A model generated the notes under the pieces. That model was not told where the DNA came from. It ran no database searches and saw only the letters and a list, made by a program, of their open reading frames with translations. A stretch of DNA of 34,804 nt from Candidatus Omnitrophota bacterium (GTDB lineage: Bacteria > Omnitrophota > JACPQZ01). The stretch is taken from the NCBI GenBank assembly GCA_016190205.1, contig JACPQZ010000042.1, positions 1 to 34,804 of the forward strand, read 5' to 3'. Shown in pieces: positions 8,773-16,655 of this stretch; the stretch's first letter is position 1; the number at the start of each line of letters is the position of its first letter. Position numbers and translations under genes: made by a program.

Positions 8773-9725
8773 TGAGCATTCGTGCGATACTTCCTTCCAT
8801 TCTCGCGGTGATAGGGGTTATCCTTTTTGTGGGTAATCCCTTCTATATTGTGGATGAAACGCAGCAGGTCGTCGTCACAGAGCTTGGCAAGCCCGTCGGG
8901 GAGCCTATCACCCAGGCCGGACTCTACGTGAAAATCCCATTTCTTCAAGCCGTGAACCGGTTTGATAAACGGATCCTGGAGTGGGACGGCGATCCGAACA
9001 AGGTCCCAACGCGGGACAAGAAGTATATCTGGATAGACACGACCGGGCGCTGGCAGATTAACGACCCCCTTAAGTTCCTCGAGGCCGTGCACGGCGATGA
9101 GCGGATAGCGCAAAGCCGCCTGGACGACATCGTGGATTCGGCGACGCGCGATGCCGTGACCTCGAATCTCTTGATCGAGCTCGTGCGTAATACCCAGAGG
9201 GAGTTCGAGCCATCGGAGGAGGATATCCAGGTCGATCCAGAGGTCCTGGGAGACAGAATCCAGAGCGGACGAGACGAGATAACCCGGGGCATCCTGGAGC
9301 AGGCAAGGCCCGAGGTCGTAGAATTAGGCATTGATCTATTGGATGTCCGCATCACGCGCATCAATTACACCGATGAGGTCCTGCGCAATGTTTATGAACG
9401 CATGATTTCGGAGAGGAAGCGGGTCGCGGAGCTTTACCGGTCCGAGGGCCAGGGCAAAAGGGCGGGGATCGAAGGCGAGAAGCTCAAGGAGCTCGAGCGC
9501 ATCCGCTCCGAGGCCTACCGCGCGGCCCAGGAGGTGCGGGGAAAGGCGGATGCGGAGGCCACCCGCATCTATGCGGATGCCTTCAGCCGGGATCCGGAAT
9601 TCTATTCCTTCCTGAAGACCCTGGAGAGCTACAAAGGCACCCTCGGCGATCAAACCTCTCTCGTTCTTACCACGGACAGCGAATACCTCAAATTCTTGAA
9701 GGGCGTCGGGACCACTCCCGAGTAG
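8772..9725 (+). CDS. hflC: HflC-like SPFH/band-7 membrane protein
   Basis: This 317-aa partner of HflK has an N-terminal membrane anchor (about residues 5-21, AILPSILAVIGVILFVG). The SPFH domain begins YIVDETQQVVVTELGKP, with KIPFLQAVNRFDKRILEWDG typical of HflC. A C-terminal helical region contains RSEGQGKRAGIEGEKLKEL and KADAEATRIYADAFSRDPEFYSF. The last motif is characteristic of HflC. The ATG at 8772 shares its A with the hflK TGA; the ORF track's GTG one codon earlier is less likely. The role is modulation of FtsH at the inner membrane together with HflK. Confidence 0.92.
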   Translation: MSIRAILPSILAVIGVILFVGNPFYIVDETQQVVVTELGKPVGEPITQAGLYVKIPFLQAVNRFDKRILEWDGDPNKVPTRDKKYIWIDTTGRWQINDPLKFLEAVHGDERIAQSRLDDIVDSATRDAVTSNLLIELVRNTQREFEPSEEDIQVDPEVLGDRIQSGRDEITRGILEQARPEVVELGIDLLDVRITRINYTDEVLRNVYERMISERKRVAELYRSEGQGKRAGIEGEKLKELERIRSEAYRAAQEVRGKADAEATRIYADAFSRDPEFYSFLKTLESYKGTLGDQTSLVLTTDSEYLKFLKGVGTTPE

Positions 9726-9746
9726 CTTGCGGGGTGCGGTGTGGGC

Positions 9747-11159
9747 ATGACCTGCAAATCGTTTGCCATAGAGCTCCCCTGGCTGTGGTCTCCGGAAGAG
9801 TGGTTCGCCTCTGTCCGCGGTGAGCATCGCCCGTTTCTCTTTGAGAGCGGCCTTGAGCACCCCCAGACGGGGCGCTGGTCGTTCGTGGGATGTAACCCCT
9901 TCCTGACCTTTGAATCCCGCGGGGACGAGATCCTGATTGAAAAAGAAGGGCGCAGGGATGAAGTTCGGGGAGACCCCGTTTGCGTCCTTTCAAACTATCT
10001 GGCCCGGTACCACGCCATGAAAGTGCCCGCCGGCCTGCCTACGGCGGGAGGCGCCTTCGGATTTTTCTCCTATGATCTCGGAAGGCGCTTTGAGCGCCTG
10101 CCCGCGCTCGCGGTAGACGACCTGGGCGTGCCGGATATCGCCCTCGGGTTTTATGACGAAGTGGTTCTGTTTGACCACTGCCGGAAGAAGGTTTATTTGG
10201 GGGTGACGGTCTTTGACTCTTCCAGTCCGCGCGGCGAGCGGGAAGACATATTAGAAAGGGCCCGGGTCTGGACGGAAAGGAAAAAGGAGTTAAGACCGGG
10301 ATCCTTTCGCATCTTGGGCTCACCGAAGGCCCTGGTCACGGCGGAAGAATTTAAGAAGGGTGTGCGAAGGGCCTTGGACTATATTGCCCAGGGGGATATC
10401 TTCCAGGTGAATCTCTCCCAGAGGTTCGAGGCGCCTTATGAAGGGGATCCCTTCTCGCTCTACATGGCGCTTAAGAAGATCAACCCGAGTCCCTTCGGCG
10501 GATTTTTGGACTGGGGTGATGTGGTCCTGGCGAGCGCTTCTCCGGAGCGGCTGGTCTCGTGGGATGGCGAGCGGGCGAAGACCCGCCCTATCGCGGGCAC
10601 GTACCCGCGGGGGCGAGACGCCGCCCAGGCAGTCGCAAACCGGGAGGCCCTCATACTGGATCCCAAGGAGCGGGCGGAGCACCTCATGCTCGTGGACCTC
10701 GAGCGCAATGACCTGGGCCGGGTCTCGGAGTTCGGGACCGTGCACGTGAGCGAGCTCATGGCGCTTGAGGAATATTCTCATGTGATTCACATCGTTTCCC
10801 AGGTTGAGGCCAGGACGCGCCCGGGGACGGGGCCCCTGGACTTGGTGCGGGCCCTTTTTCCGGGCGGGACCATTACGGGGACTCCCAAGATCCGGGCGAT
10901 GGAGATTATCGAGGAGATCGAGCCGGTGCGACGCGGGGTTTACACCGGTTCCATGGGGTATTTGAGCTTTTCAGGCGGAATGGATTTAAACATCATCATC
11001 CGCACCTTTGTGCTCAAAGGGGGACGCGCCTTTATCCAGACGGGGGCCGGGATCGTGGCTGATTCCGACCCGGACCGCGAATATCTAGAAACCATGCATA
11101 AGGGAAGGGCTCTCTTTGAAGCGCTTGAGCGAAGCCGCGAGCCGGCAGCCGTTATCTGA
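9747..11159 (+). CDS. pabB: Aminodeoxychorismate synthase component I (PabB/TrpE family)
   Basis: This is a chorismate-utilising enzyme with the full C-terminal domain: GDIFQVNLSQRF, ASASPERLVS, HLMLVDLERNDLGRV, FPGGTITGTPK, YTGSMGYLSF and QTGAGIVADSDPD. The product would be 4-amino-4-deoxychorismate for the p-aminobenzoate moiety of folate, using ammonia or a PabA glutaminase not seen here. One point is ambiguous. The nucleophile-position motif reads RPIAGTYPRG, with Ala as in many TrpE proteins, whereas E. coli PabB has PIKGT. Anthranilate synthase therefore cannot be excluded on motif alone. The overlapping lyase gene and the surrounding folate genes favour PabB. The start is ATG 9747 or GTG 9741; GGGGTG lies upstream. 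Confidence 0.82.
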   Translation: MTCKSFAIELPWLWSPEEWFASVRGEHRPFLFESGLEHPQTGRWSFVGCNPFLTFESRGDEILIEKEGRRDEVRGDPVCVLSNYLARYHAMKVPAGLPTAGGAFGFFSYDLGRRFERLPALAVDDLGVPDIALGFYDEVVLFDHCRKKVYLGVTVFDSSSPRGEREDILERARVWTERKKELRPGSFRILGSPKALVTAEEFKKGVRRALDYIAQGDIFQVNLSQRFEAPYEGDPFSLYMALKKINPSPFGGFLDWGDVVLASASPERLVSWDGERAKTRPIAGTYPRGRDAAQAVANREALILDPKERAEHLMLVDLERNDLGRVSEFGTVHVSELMALEEYSHVIHIVSQVEARTRPGTGPLDLVRALFPGGTITGTPKIRAMEIIEEIEPVRRGVYTGSMGYLSFSGGMDLNIIIRTFVLKGGRAFIQTGAGIVADSDPDREYLETMHKGRALFEALERSREPAAVI

Positions 11160-11907
11160 TTTGACTCATCCTGCGGGTGAGGTTTTTGAGACCCTTCGGA
11201 TGTACGAGGGGCGCGTGTTCCGCGCCGAGGAACATGTGGACCGTCTTTACGAGTCGGCAAGGACCGGAGGAGTGAGGACTCGTCTCGCCCGGAGCAGGGT
11301 TAAGGCCCAGCTCTCCCGCTTCGCGGGAGACTGCGGGCGCCGGAACGGCCTCGTTCGGATCATGCTGGGGGAGAAGGGGCTCAAGCTCGTTTCAGTCCCC
11401 GGCCGCAGATATTCGCCGAATTGCTATAAAAGGGGTGTGTGCCTAAGGACGTCGGTGATGAAGCGGTCCGGCGCGCGTTTTCTCTTAAGCCGCATGAAGT
11501 CCAAAGACTGCCTGACGGGTGTCATGGCGTCTTCCGAACGGAGTTCCAAGGATATTTTCGATACCCTGCTTTTGACGAACGAGGGGCATGTGGGTGAGGG
11601 CACGACCAGCAACGTTTTTATCGTCAAAGGCGGTGTGATTGTGACGCCGCCCTTGTGGGAAGGCATCCTCGACGGGGTTACGCGGCGTGCCGTCATGGAA
11701 CTTGCTTCGCGCGAGGGTCTTAAGGTAAGGGAGGACGTCCTCTTGCGTCACGATCTTTATAATGCCGATGAAGGTTTTCTCACCAATACCTCCATGGAAA
11801 TCATGCCTGTTTCGTACGTGGATGGACGTCGGATTGGCAGGGCGGCACCGGGTCCGGTGACCCGGCGGCTTCGGCACGCCTTCAAGAGCGTGGTGGCGAG
11901 CCTATGA
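11116..11907 (+). CDS. pabC: Aminodeoxychorismate lyase-like PLP class IV enzyme
   Basis: This 263-aa fold-type IV PLP protein has an FETLRMYEG segment near the N-terminus and a lysine in LLSRMKSKDCLTGVMA matching the PLP lysine position. EGTTSNVFIVKGG and NTSMEIMPV complete the cofactor site. In the folate pathway it would release pyruvate from aminodeoxychorismate to give p-aminobenzoate. Class IV also contains branched-chain and D-amino-acid aminotransferases, so specificity is inferred from its overlap with pabB. The N-terminus is shorter than usual for the family. TTG 11116 has a good AGGGAAGGG site upstream, which is why I keep it; TTG 11161 is the alternative. Its last bases overlap purH as ATGA. 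Confidence 0.78.
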   Translation: MKRLSEAASRQPLSDLTHPAGEVFETLRMYEGRVFRAEEHVDRLYESARTGGVRTRLARSRVKAQLSRFAGDCGRRNGLVRIMLGEKGLKLVSVPGRRYSPNCYKRGVCLRTSVMKRSGARFLLSRMKSKDCLTGVMASSERSSKDIFDTLLLTNEGHVGEGTTSNVFIVKGGVIVTPPLWEGILDGVTRRAVMELASREGLKVREDVLLRHDLYNADEGFLTNTSMEIMPVSYVDGRRIGRAAPGPVTRRLRHAFKSVVASL

Positions 11908-13454
11908 TAAAGATCAAGCGCGCCCTATTGAGCGTTTCAGACAAGAGCGGGATTGAGGTACTGGCAAAGGGCTTGGCGGACTTGAAGATTGAGATTATCT
12001 CGACCGGGGGCACTGCGGCGCTACTTAAGAAGCAGCGCATCCCGGTGCGGGATGTCGCGTCGGTCACCGGTTTTCCGGAGATGCTTGACGGGCGCGTCAA
12101 GACCCTGCACCCCCTGATCCATGGCGGGCTTCTGGCCGCGCGTTCGCGGTCCACTCATCTGGATGAGTGCCGGCAGCATAATATAGAGCTCATCGACATG
12201 GTAGTGGTTAACCTCTACCCCTTTGAAAAGGCGGCCTCCGAGCCGGGGGCTGCTCTGGAAAGGGTCCTCGAGGAGATCGATATCGGCGGGCCTTCCATGC
12301 TGCGCTCCGGCGCCAAGAATTTCGATTCCGTTGCGGTGGTGACGCATCCCGATCAGTATGAAGAAATCCTCGCGGAGCTCAAGAGTCGAAGAGGGGGCTT
12401 GGCACGAGAGACTTTAAGCCGCCTGGCCGTGGCGGCCTTTGAGCTGTCGGCCGCGTATGATGCCGCCGTAAGCCGCTATCTGCGCGCCCAGCTTCTCAAT
12501 GAAAGAGAAGGACTGCCGGAGCGCATCACCGTAGCTTTAAAAAAGGGCAAGGACCTTCGTTACGGGGAAAATCCCCATCAGCGGGGGGCATTTTATATGG
12601 AGCCCAAAGCCCGTTCCTTCGACGAATGGGCCCGGCTCTTGGGCGGCAAGGAACTTTCCTTTAATAACATAATGGACGCTTCTTGCGCCTGGCGCCTTGT
12701 GAAAAGTTTTAAGGGGTGCGCCGCCGCCATCGTCAAACATGGGACTCCTTGCGGGGTAGCCGTACGGCAGGGAGCCGGGGCGGCCTACTTAGCGGCGCTT
12801 AAGTCGGATCCCGAGTCGGCCTTCGGAGGAATTGTGGGGTTTAACCAGGCGGTGGATCGCCAGGTGGCCAGGAAACTTGTGGAATCCTTCCTGGAAGTGA
12901 TCGTGGCTCCTTCCTTTAGCAGGGAGGCCCTCGAGGTCCTAAGACTCAAGAAAAATTTAAGAGTGCTTGAGCCAGGTCCATTGCTGGAAAAAGGCCGGGG
13001 TACTTTTAACATTCGTTTCGTGCCGGGCGGCGCCCTGGTTCAGGATTTTGACGAGGCGGGCGATAAGGAAGGGCTTAAGGTGGTGACCAAGAAGAAGCCC
13101 GCGCCAGATGTAATTGCCTCCCTTCGCTTTGCCTGGCAGGTTGTAAAGTTTGCGCACTCCAATGCCATCGTGCTCGCGAAAGGAACCGAGACGGTGGGCA
13201 TAAGTTCCGGCGGCACGAGCCGTGTGGAGGGCGTGCGCGCGGCGTGTCGGAGGGCCGGCTCGCGCGCCCAGGGGGCGGTCATCGCGAGCGACGGGTTTTT
13301 CCCGAAGCCCGACAACGTGGAGGCGGCTCATGAGGCGGGGGTTACCGCCATCATTCAGCCCGGCGGTTCGATTAAGGATGCGGACGTGATTTCCGCAGCG
13401 GATAGATTAGGGGTGGCCATGGTTTTTACGGGTGTGCGGCATTTTTCGCATTAA
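11904..13454 (+). CDS. purH: Bifunctional AICAR transformylase / IMP cyclohydrolase
   Basis: This 516-aa protein has the normal PurH length. The N-terminal MGS-like cyclohydrolase domain shows ALLSVSDKSGIEVLAKGL, ISTGGTAALL and MLDGRVKTLHP. The C-terminal transformylase has DLRYGENPHQRGAFY, IVKHGTPCGVAV (Lys-His active pair; the usual Asn in KHxNPCG is Thr), SDPESAFGGIVGFN, and a GGSIKDADVISAADRLGVAMVFTGVRHFSH ending. It carries out the last two steps of IMP synthesis and consumes 10-formyl-tetrahydrofolate, which ties it to the folate genes around it. ATG 11904 overlaps the pabC TGA as ATGA, so translation is probably coupled. Confidence 0.95.
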   Translation: MIKIKRALLSVSDKSGIEVLAKGLADLKIEIISTGGTAALLKKQRIPVRDVASVTGFPEMLDGRVKTLHPLIHGGLLAARSRSTHLDECRQHNIELIDMVVVNLYPFEKAASEPGAALERVLEEIDIGGPSMLRSGAKNFDSVAVVTHPDQYEEILAELKSRRGGLARETLSRLAVAAFELSAAYDAAVSRYLRAQLLNEREGLPERITVALKKGKDLRYGENPHQRGAFYMEPKARSFDEWARLLGGKELSFNNIMDASCAWRLVKSFKGCAAAIVKHGTPCGVAVRQGAGAAYLAALKSDPESAFGGIVGFNQAVDRQVARKLVESFLEVIVAPSFSREALEVLRLKKNLRVLEPGPLLEKGRGTFNIRFVPGGALVQDFDEAGDKEGLKVVTKKKPAPDVIASLRFAWQVVKFAHSNAIVLAKGTETVGISSGGTSRVEGVRAACRRAGSRAQGAVIASDGFFPKPDNVEAAHEAGVTAIIQPGGSIKDADVISAADRLGVAMVFTGVRHFSH

Positions 13455-13492
13455 AAGGCAAAATCAAAAGACAGAAATGAGAGGAGGCTTAG

Positions 13493-13915
13493 ATGAAAAA
13501 GTGGGCGTTGGGTGTTTTGGTATTAGGGATCTTGCTGGGTTCGCCGGCCGCAGCGGAGAAGGGGCAGGAGGGTGAGGCCCTGGACGCGGCGACGGCCTGG
13601 ATTGCGCTTGTTGATCAAGGCGATTATGCGAAGAGCTGGCAGGAGGCGGCCGAGGCCTTCAAGAAGGGGGTAACGCAAGAGGAATGGGTGAATGCCCTGA
13701 CCGCGAACCGCAGTCCGCTGGGACAGGCCATGTCCCGTAAAGTGGCGACCAAGGAATCCAAGACCTCGCCTCCGGGGGCGCCCGAGGGAGAGTATGTCGG
13801 GATCAAATATGAAACGGTCTTCGAGCGCAGAGGGACGATGAATGAAGAAGTCACTCCGATGCGCGATAAAGACGGAAAGTGGCGGGTTTCAGGCTACTAT
13901 ATTTATACGCCATGA
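13493..13915 (+). CDS. Secreted DUF4019 domain protein
   Basis: This 140-aa protein has a clear signal peptide (MKKWALGVLVLGILLGSPAAA, cleavage expected near AAA-EK). A DUF4019 domain follows: ATAWIALVDQGDYAKSWQEAA, EEWVNALTANRSPLGQAMSRK, GEYVGIKYETVFE and KDGKWRVSGYYIY. The family is exported or periplasmic and of unknown function. The start is well set by GAGAGGAGG upstream of the ATG. It sits in the folate run and its TGA overlaps the folC ATG, but nothing in the protein links it to one-carbon metabolism. Confidence 0.85.
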   Translation: MKKWALGVLVLGILLGSPAAAEKGQEGEALDAATAWIALVDQGDYAKSWQEAAEAFKKGVTQEEWVNALTANRSPLGQAMSRKVATKESKTSPPGAPEGEYVGIKYETVFERRGTMNEEVTPMRDKDGKWRVSGYYIYTP

Positions 13916-15264
13916 CCTTTGAAGAAGCCCTGAAATATCTCGAGGGGTTCACGAACTACGAGCTCCTGATGCGCACTCCGTATGAGAGCGCCTATAAGCT
14001 CCAGCGGATGCAGGAGCTCTGCAGTCTAGTGGGCCATCCCGAGCAGGGGCTGACGTCCGTCCACATCGGCGGCACGAAGGGCAAGGGCTCGGTCGCCGCC
14101 ATGACGGAATCCATCCTCCGGGCGGCGGGGTTTAAAACGGGTCTCTACATCTCTCCGCACCTCGTGTCGATGCGTGAGCGCATCCTAATCTGCGGAAGGC
14201 CCATCCCAGCCGAGCACTTTGGACGGCTCATGGGGATTGTGAGAGATGCCTTGAAGAGCCGCGAGGTGAATCCGCGGCACGGGGCCTACACCTTTTTCGA
14301 GCTCGTGACCCTCGCAGCGTTTCTCGCCTTTCGGGAGGAGCAGGTGGACGTGGCTGTTCTTGAAGTGGGCCTGGGGGGCAGGCTCGACGCCACGAACGTC
14401 GTGTCGCCTCTCGCGGTGGGACTTGTCCCCGTGAGCTTTGATCATGCCTCCATCCTGGGGGTGACGCTCGAGCAAATCGCGCGGGAGAAGTGCGGCATCG
14501 TAAAAAAAAGAACGCCTGTTATTTCGGGAGTTCAGACCGACAGCGTGATGTCTCTTATCGATGACACGGCCCGAGAGCGCGGATGCCCCGTTTTGGCAGT
14601 CGAGAGAGACATCCACGTGGAGCGCAAGGGTTGGGACTTAGGCGGCGAACGGTTTAGCTGCGAGGGCCCATGGCCAGCGCGCTATGAGGATATGGAGGTC
14701 GCTCTCTTGGGGGCTCATCAGGTCCGGAACGCGGCCATTGCTATCGGCCTTATTGAAGTTCTTAAGAGCAGGGGTCTGGATATTTCCCTGGACGCGGTGC
14801 GTGTGGGTTTGAAGGCGGTGTCCTGGCCCGGGAGGCTCGAGGTGGTGGAAACCAAACCTTTTGTCGTTCTGGATGGGGCGCAGAATGTCGATTCGGCGCA
14901 GGCCCTTGTGCAGGCGGTCAAAGATCATTTCTGTTACCGAAGGCTTATCCTTATTCTGGGCATGTCTCAAGACAAGGACTTGGTGGGGGTGGGAAAAACC
15001 CTTGCGCCGCTTGCTGATGAAGTCATCTTCACCGAGTCAGGTCATCCCCGCGCGGCGAGCGCCGATTTTCTAAAGGGGGTGATGGGCGGCTTTTTTAAGT
15101 CAGGGCGCACCGTGTCCAATTGTGAAGAGGCCCTGGAGGCCGCCCGGCGGGCGGCGGATCCCGAGGATTTTATTTTGGTCACGGGCTCCCTCTATTTGAT
15201 CGGGCGTATCCGGAAGCTATTAAAGCCCGCCGAGGAATTGGAAGATGTCTCTCTTAGCAGATGA
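13912..15264 (+). CDS. folC: Folylpolyglutamate / dihydrofolate synthase
   Basis: This is a Mur-ligase-type ATP-dependent enzyme of about 450 aa. An N-terminal YLEGFTNYE segment is followed by the P-loop VHIGGTKGKGSVAAMTESIL, the FolC signature GLYISPHLVSMRERI, VLEVGLGGRLDATNVV, and FDHASILGVTLEQIAREKCGIVK. The C-terminal domain has WPGRLEVVETKPFVVLDGAQNVDSAQ. It adds glutamates to folates and possibly to dihydropteroate, retaining the cofactors used by neighbouring enzymes. I take ATG 13912, which forms an ATGA overlap with the DUF4019 stop, rather than the earlier start in the ORF track. The 3' end overlaps mnmE by 20 bp. Confidence 0.93.
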   Translation: MTFEEALKYLEGFTNYELLMRTPYESAYKLQRMQELCSLVGHPEQGLTSVHIGGTKGKGSVAAMTESILRAAGFKTGLYISPHLVSMRERILICGRPIPAEHFGRLMGIVRDALKSREVNPRHGAYTFFELVTLAAFLAFREEQVDVAVLEVGLGGRLDATNVVSPLAVGLVPVSFDHASILGVTLEQIAREKCGIVKKRTPVISGVQTDSVMSLIDDTARERGCPVLAVERDIHVERKGWDLGGERFSCEGPWPARYEDMEVALLGAHQVRNAAIAIGLIEVLKSRGLDISLDAVRVGLKAVSWPGRLEVVETKPFVVLDGAQNVDSAQALVQAVKDHFCYRRLILILGMSQDKDLVGVGKTLAPLADEVIFTESGHPRAASADFLKGVMGGFFKSGRTVSNCEEALEAARRAADPEDFILVTGSLYLIGRIRKLLKPAEELEDVSLSR

Positions 15265-16651
15265 TTGGGACACCATCGTCGCGGTTGCGACGGCAAAGGG
15301 CGAAGCCCCGATTGCCGTCGTGCGCATGAGCGGTCGGGAGGCCATCGCGATTGCGGATCAGGTCTTCCGCGCACGCTCCGTGAAAAGGCTGGCGCAGGCG
15401 CCTTCCGCTACGGTGCACTATGGCCGTATCGTGGAAGAGAACGGCGCGCCGGGGGGCGGGGTCCTGGATGAGGTGCTCGTGACCGTGTTCCGGGCTCCGC
15501 GAAGTTACACGCGGGAGGACATGGTCGAGGTTTCCTGTCACGGCGGGCCCTTTGTCCAGGAGCGGATCGCGCGGCTCCTTCAGCGCCGGGGCGCGCGGCC
15601 GTCAGCGCCGGGCGAATTTACCAAGCGAGCCTTTTTAAACGGCCGGATGGACCTTGCCCAGGCCGAGGCGGTCCTGGATTTAATCCGCGCCCGCGGCGAC
15701 GCGGCCCTCAAAAATGCGGCCGAGCAGCTCGAGGGGTCGCTCTCGCGCACGATCCAAAATTTAAGATCCGAGCTTTTGGATCTATTGGCCCATTTGGAGG
15801 TGGCCGTCGATTTTCCCGATGAGGAGGTGGAGATCCTGGACCGGGGGGCGATGCTGGAACGGCTTACCTCCCTGGGTGTTCAGATAGAAAGTCTGTTGCG
15901 CGGGGCTTCCATGGGGAGGTTTCTAAGGGAGGGTATCCGGACGGTCATCGCGGGGCGGCCCAATGTGGGGAAATCATCCCTTTTAAACCGCCTGGTCGGG
16001 GTCGATCGCGCCATCGTGACCGACGTCCCCGGCACGACACGGGATGCGATCGAGGAGGAGGTGGAGCTTAATGGAATGCGCTTCCGGCTCGTGGACACGG
16101 CAGGTTACACGGAAACCGAGGATCGCGTCGAGCGCATCGGGGTGGCGCGAGCGAGACAGTGGATCTTAAATTCGGATTTGACCATTTTTGTGGTGGACGG
16201 AAGCGAGCCTCTTCAAGAAGAAGACCGCCGGGTGGCGGAGCTTCTTTCCCCGGGACGCGTCATACCGGTCATCAACAAGTGTGATTTAGGAACCGTGGTT
16301 TCTCGAGGCGAGCTGAAGGCCCTCCTGGGCGGGGCGCCGGAGGTCAAGGTATCCGCCCGTGAGGGGACGGGCATGGGCGAGCTCGAGCAGGCGCTTGTCC
16401 AGAAGGCGGCACGCGAAGGCCCCGAGGCCCCGGAAGGCTCCTGGGTGACCAATCTCCGTCACCGCGATTGTCTGGAGCGCAGCCAAGCAGCGCTTAAGCA
16501 AAGTCTCAAGACCCTGGGCGCGCATGAGCCCCCGGAGTTCGTCTCGGCGGATGTCCGGGAAGCGCTGGAGGCCTTGGGTGAGATCGTGGGCGAGGTCACG
16601 ACGGACGATCTCCTGGACCAAATATTTTCCCAGTTCTGTATCGGCAAGTAG
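15245..16651 (+). CDS. mnmE: tRNA modification GTPase MnmE
   Basis: The 468-aa protein has the MnmE layout. The N-terminal tetrahydrofolate-binding domain shows DTIVAVATAKGEAPIAVVRMSG and the YTREDMVEVSCHGG motif. A helical domain surrounds an inserted G domain with GRPNVGKSSLLNRLVG, DVPGTTRD, DTAG and NKCD. The C-terminus ends in FCIGK, carrying the essential Cys. With MnmG it installs (carboxymethyl)aminomethyl groups at U34 of certain tRNAs, taking the methylene carbon from 5,10-methylene-THF. That makes it one more one-carbon-folate consumer in this cluster. ATG 15245 lies inside the end of folC. Confidence 0.95.
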   Translation: MSLLADDWDTIVAVATAKGEAPIAVVRMSGREAIAIADQVFRARSVKRLAQAPSATVHYGRIVEENGAPGGGVLDEVLVTVFRAPRSYTREDMVEVSCHGGPFVQERIARLLQRRGARPSAPGEFTKRAFLNGRMDLAQAEAVLDLIRARGDAALKNAAEQLEGSLSRTIQNLRSELLDLLAHLEVAVDFPDEEVEILDRGAMLERLTSLGVQIESLLRGASMGRFLREGIRTVIAGRPNVGKSSLLNRLVGVDRAIVTDVPGTTRDAIEEEVELNGMRFRLVDTAGYTETEDRVERIGVARARQWILNSDLTIFVVDGSEPLQEEDRRVAELLSPGRVIPVINKCDLGTVVSRGELKALLGGAPEVKVSAREGTGMGELEQALVQKAAREGPEAPEGSWVTNLRHRDCLERSQAALKQSLKTLGAHEPPEFVSADVREALEALGEIVGEVTTDDLLDQIFSQFCIGK

Positions 16652-16655
16652 CTAA

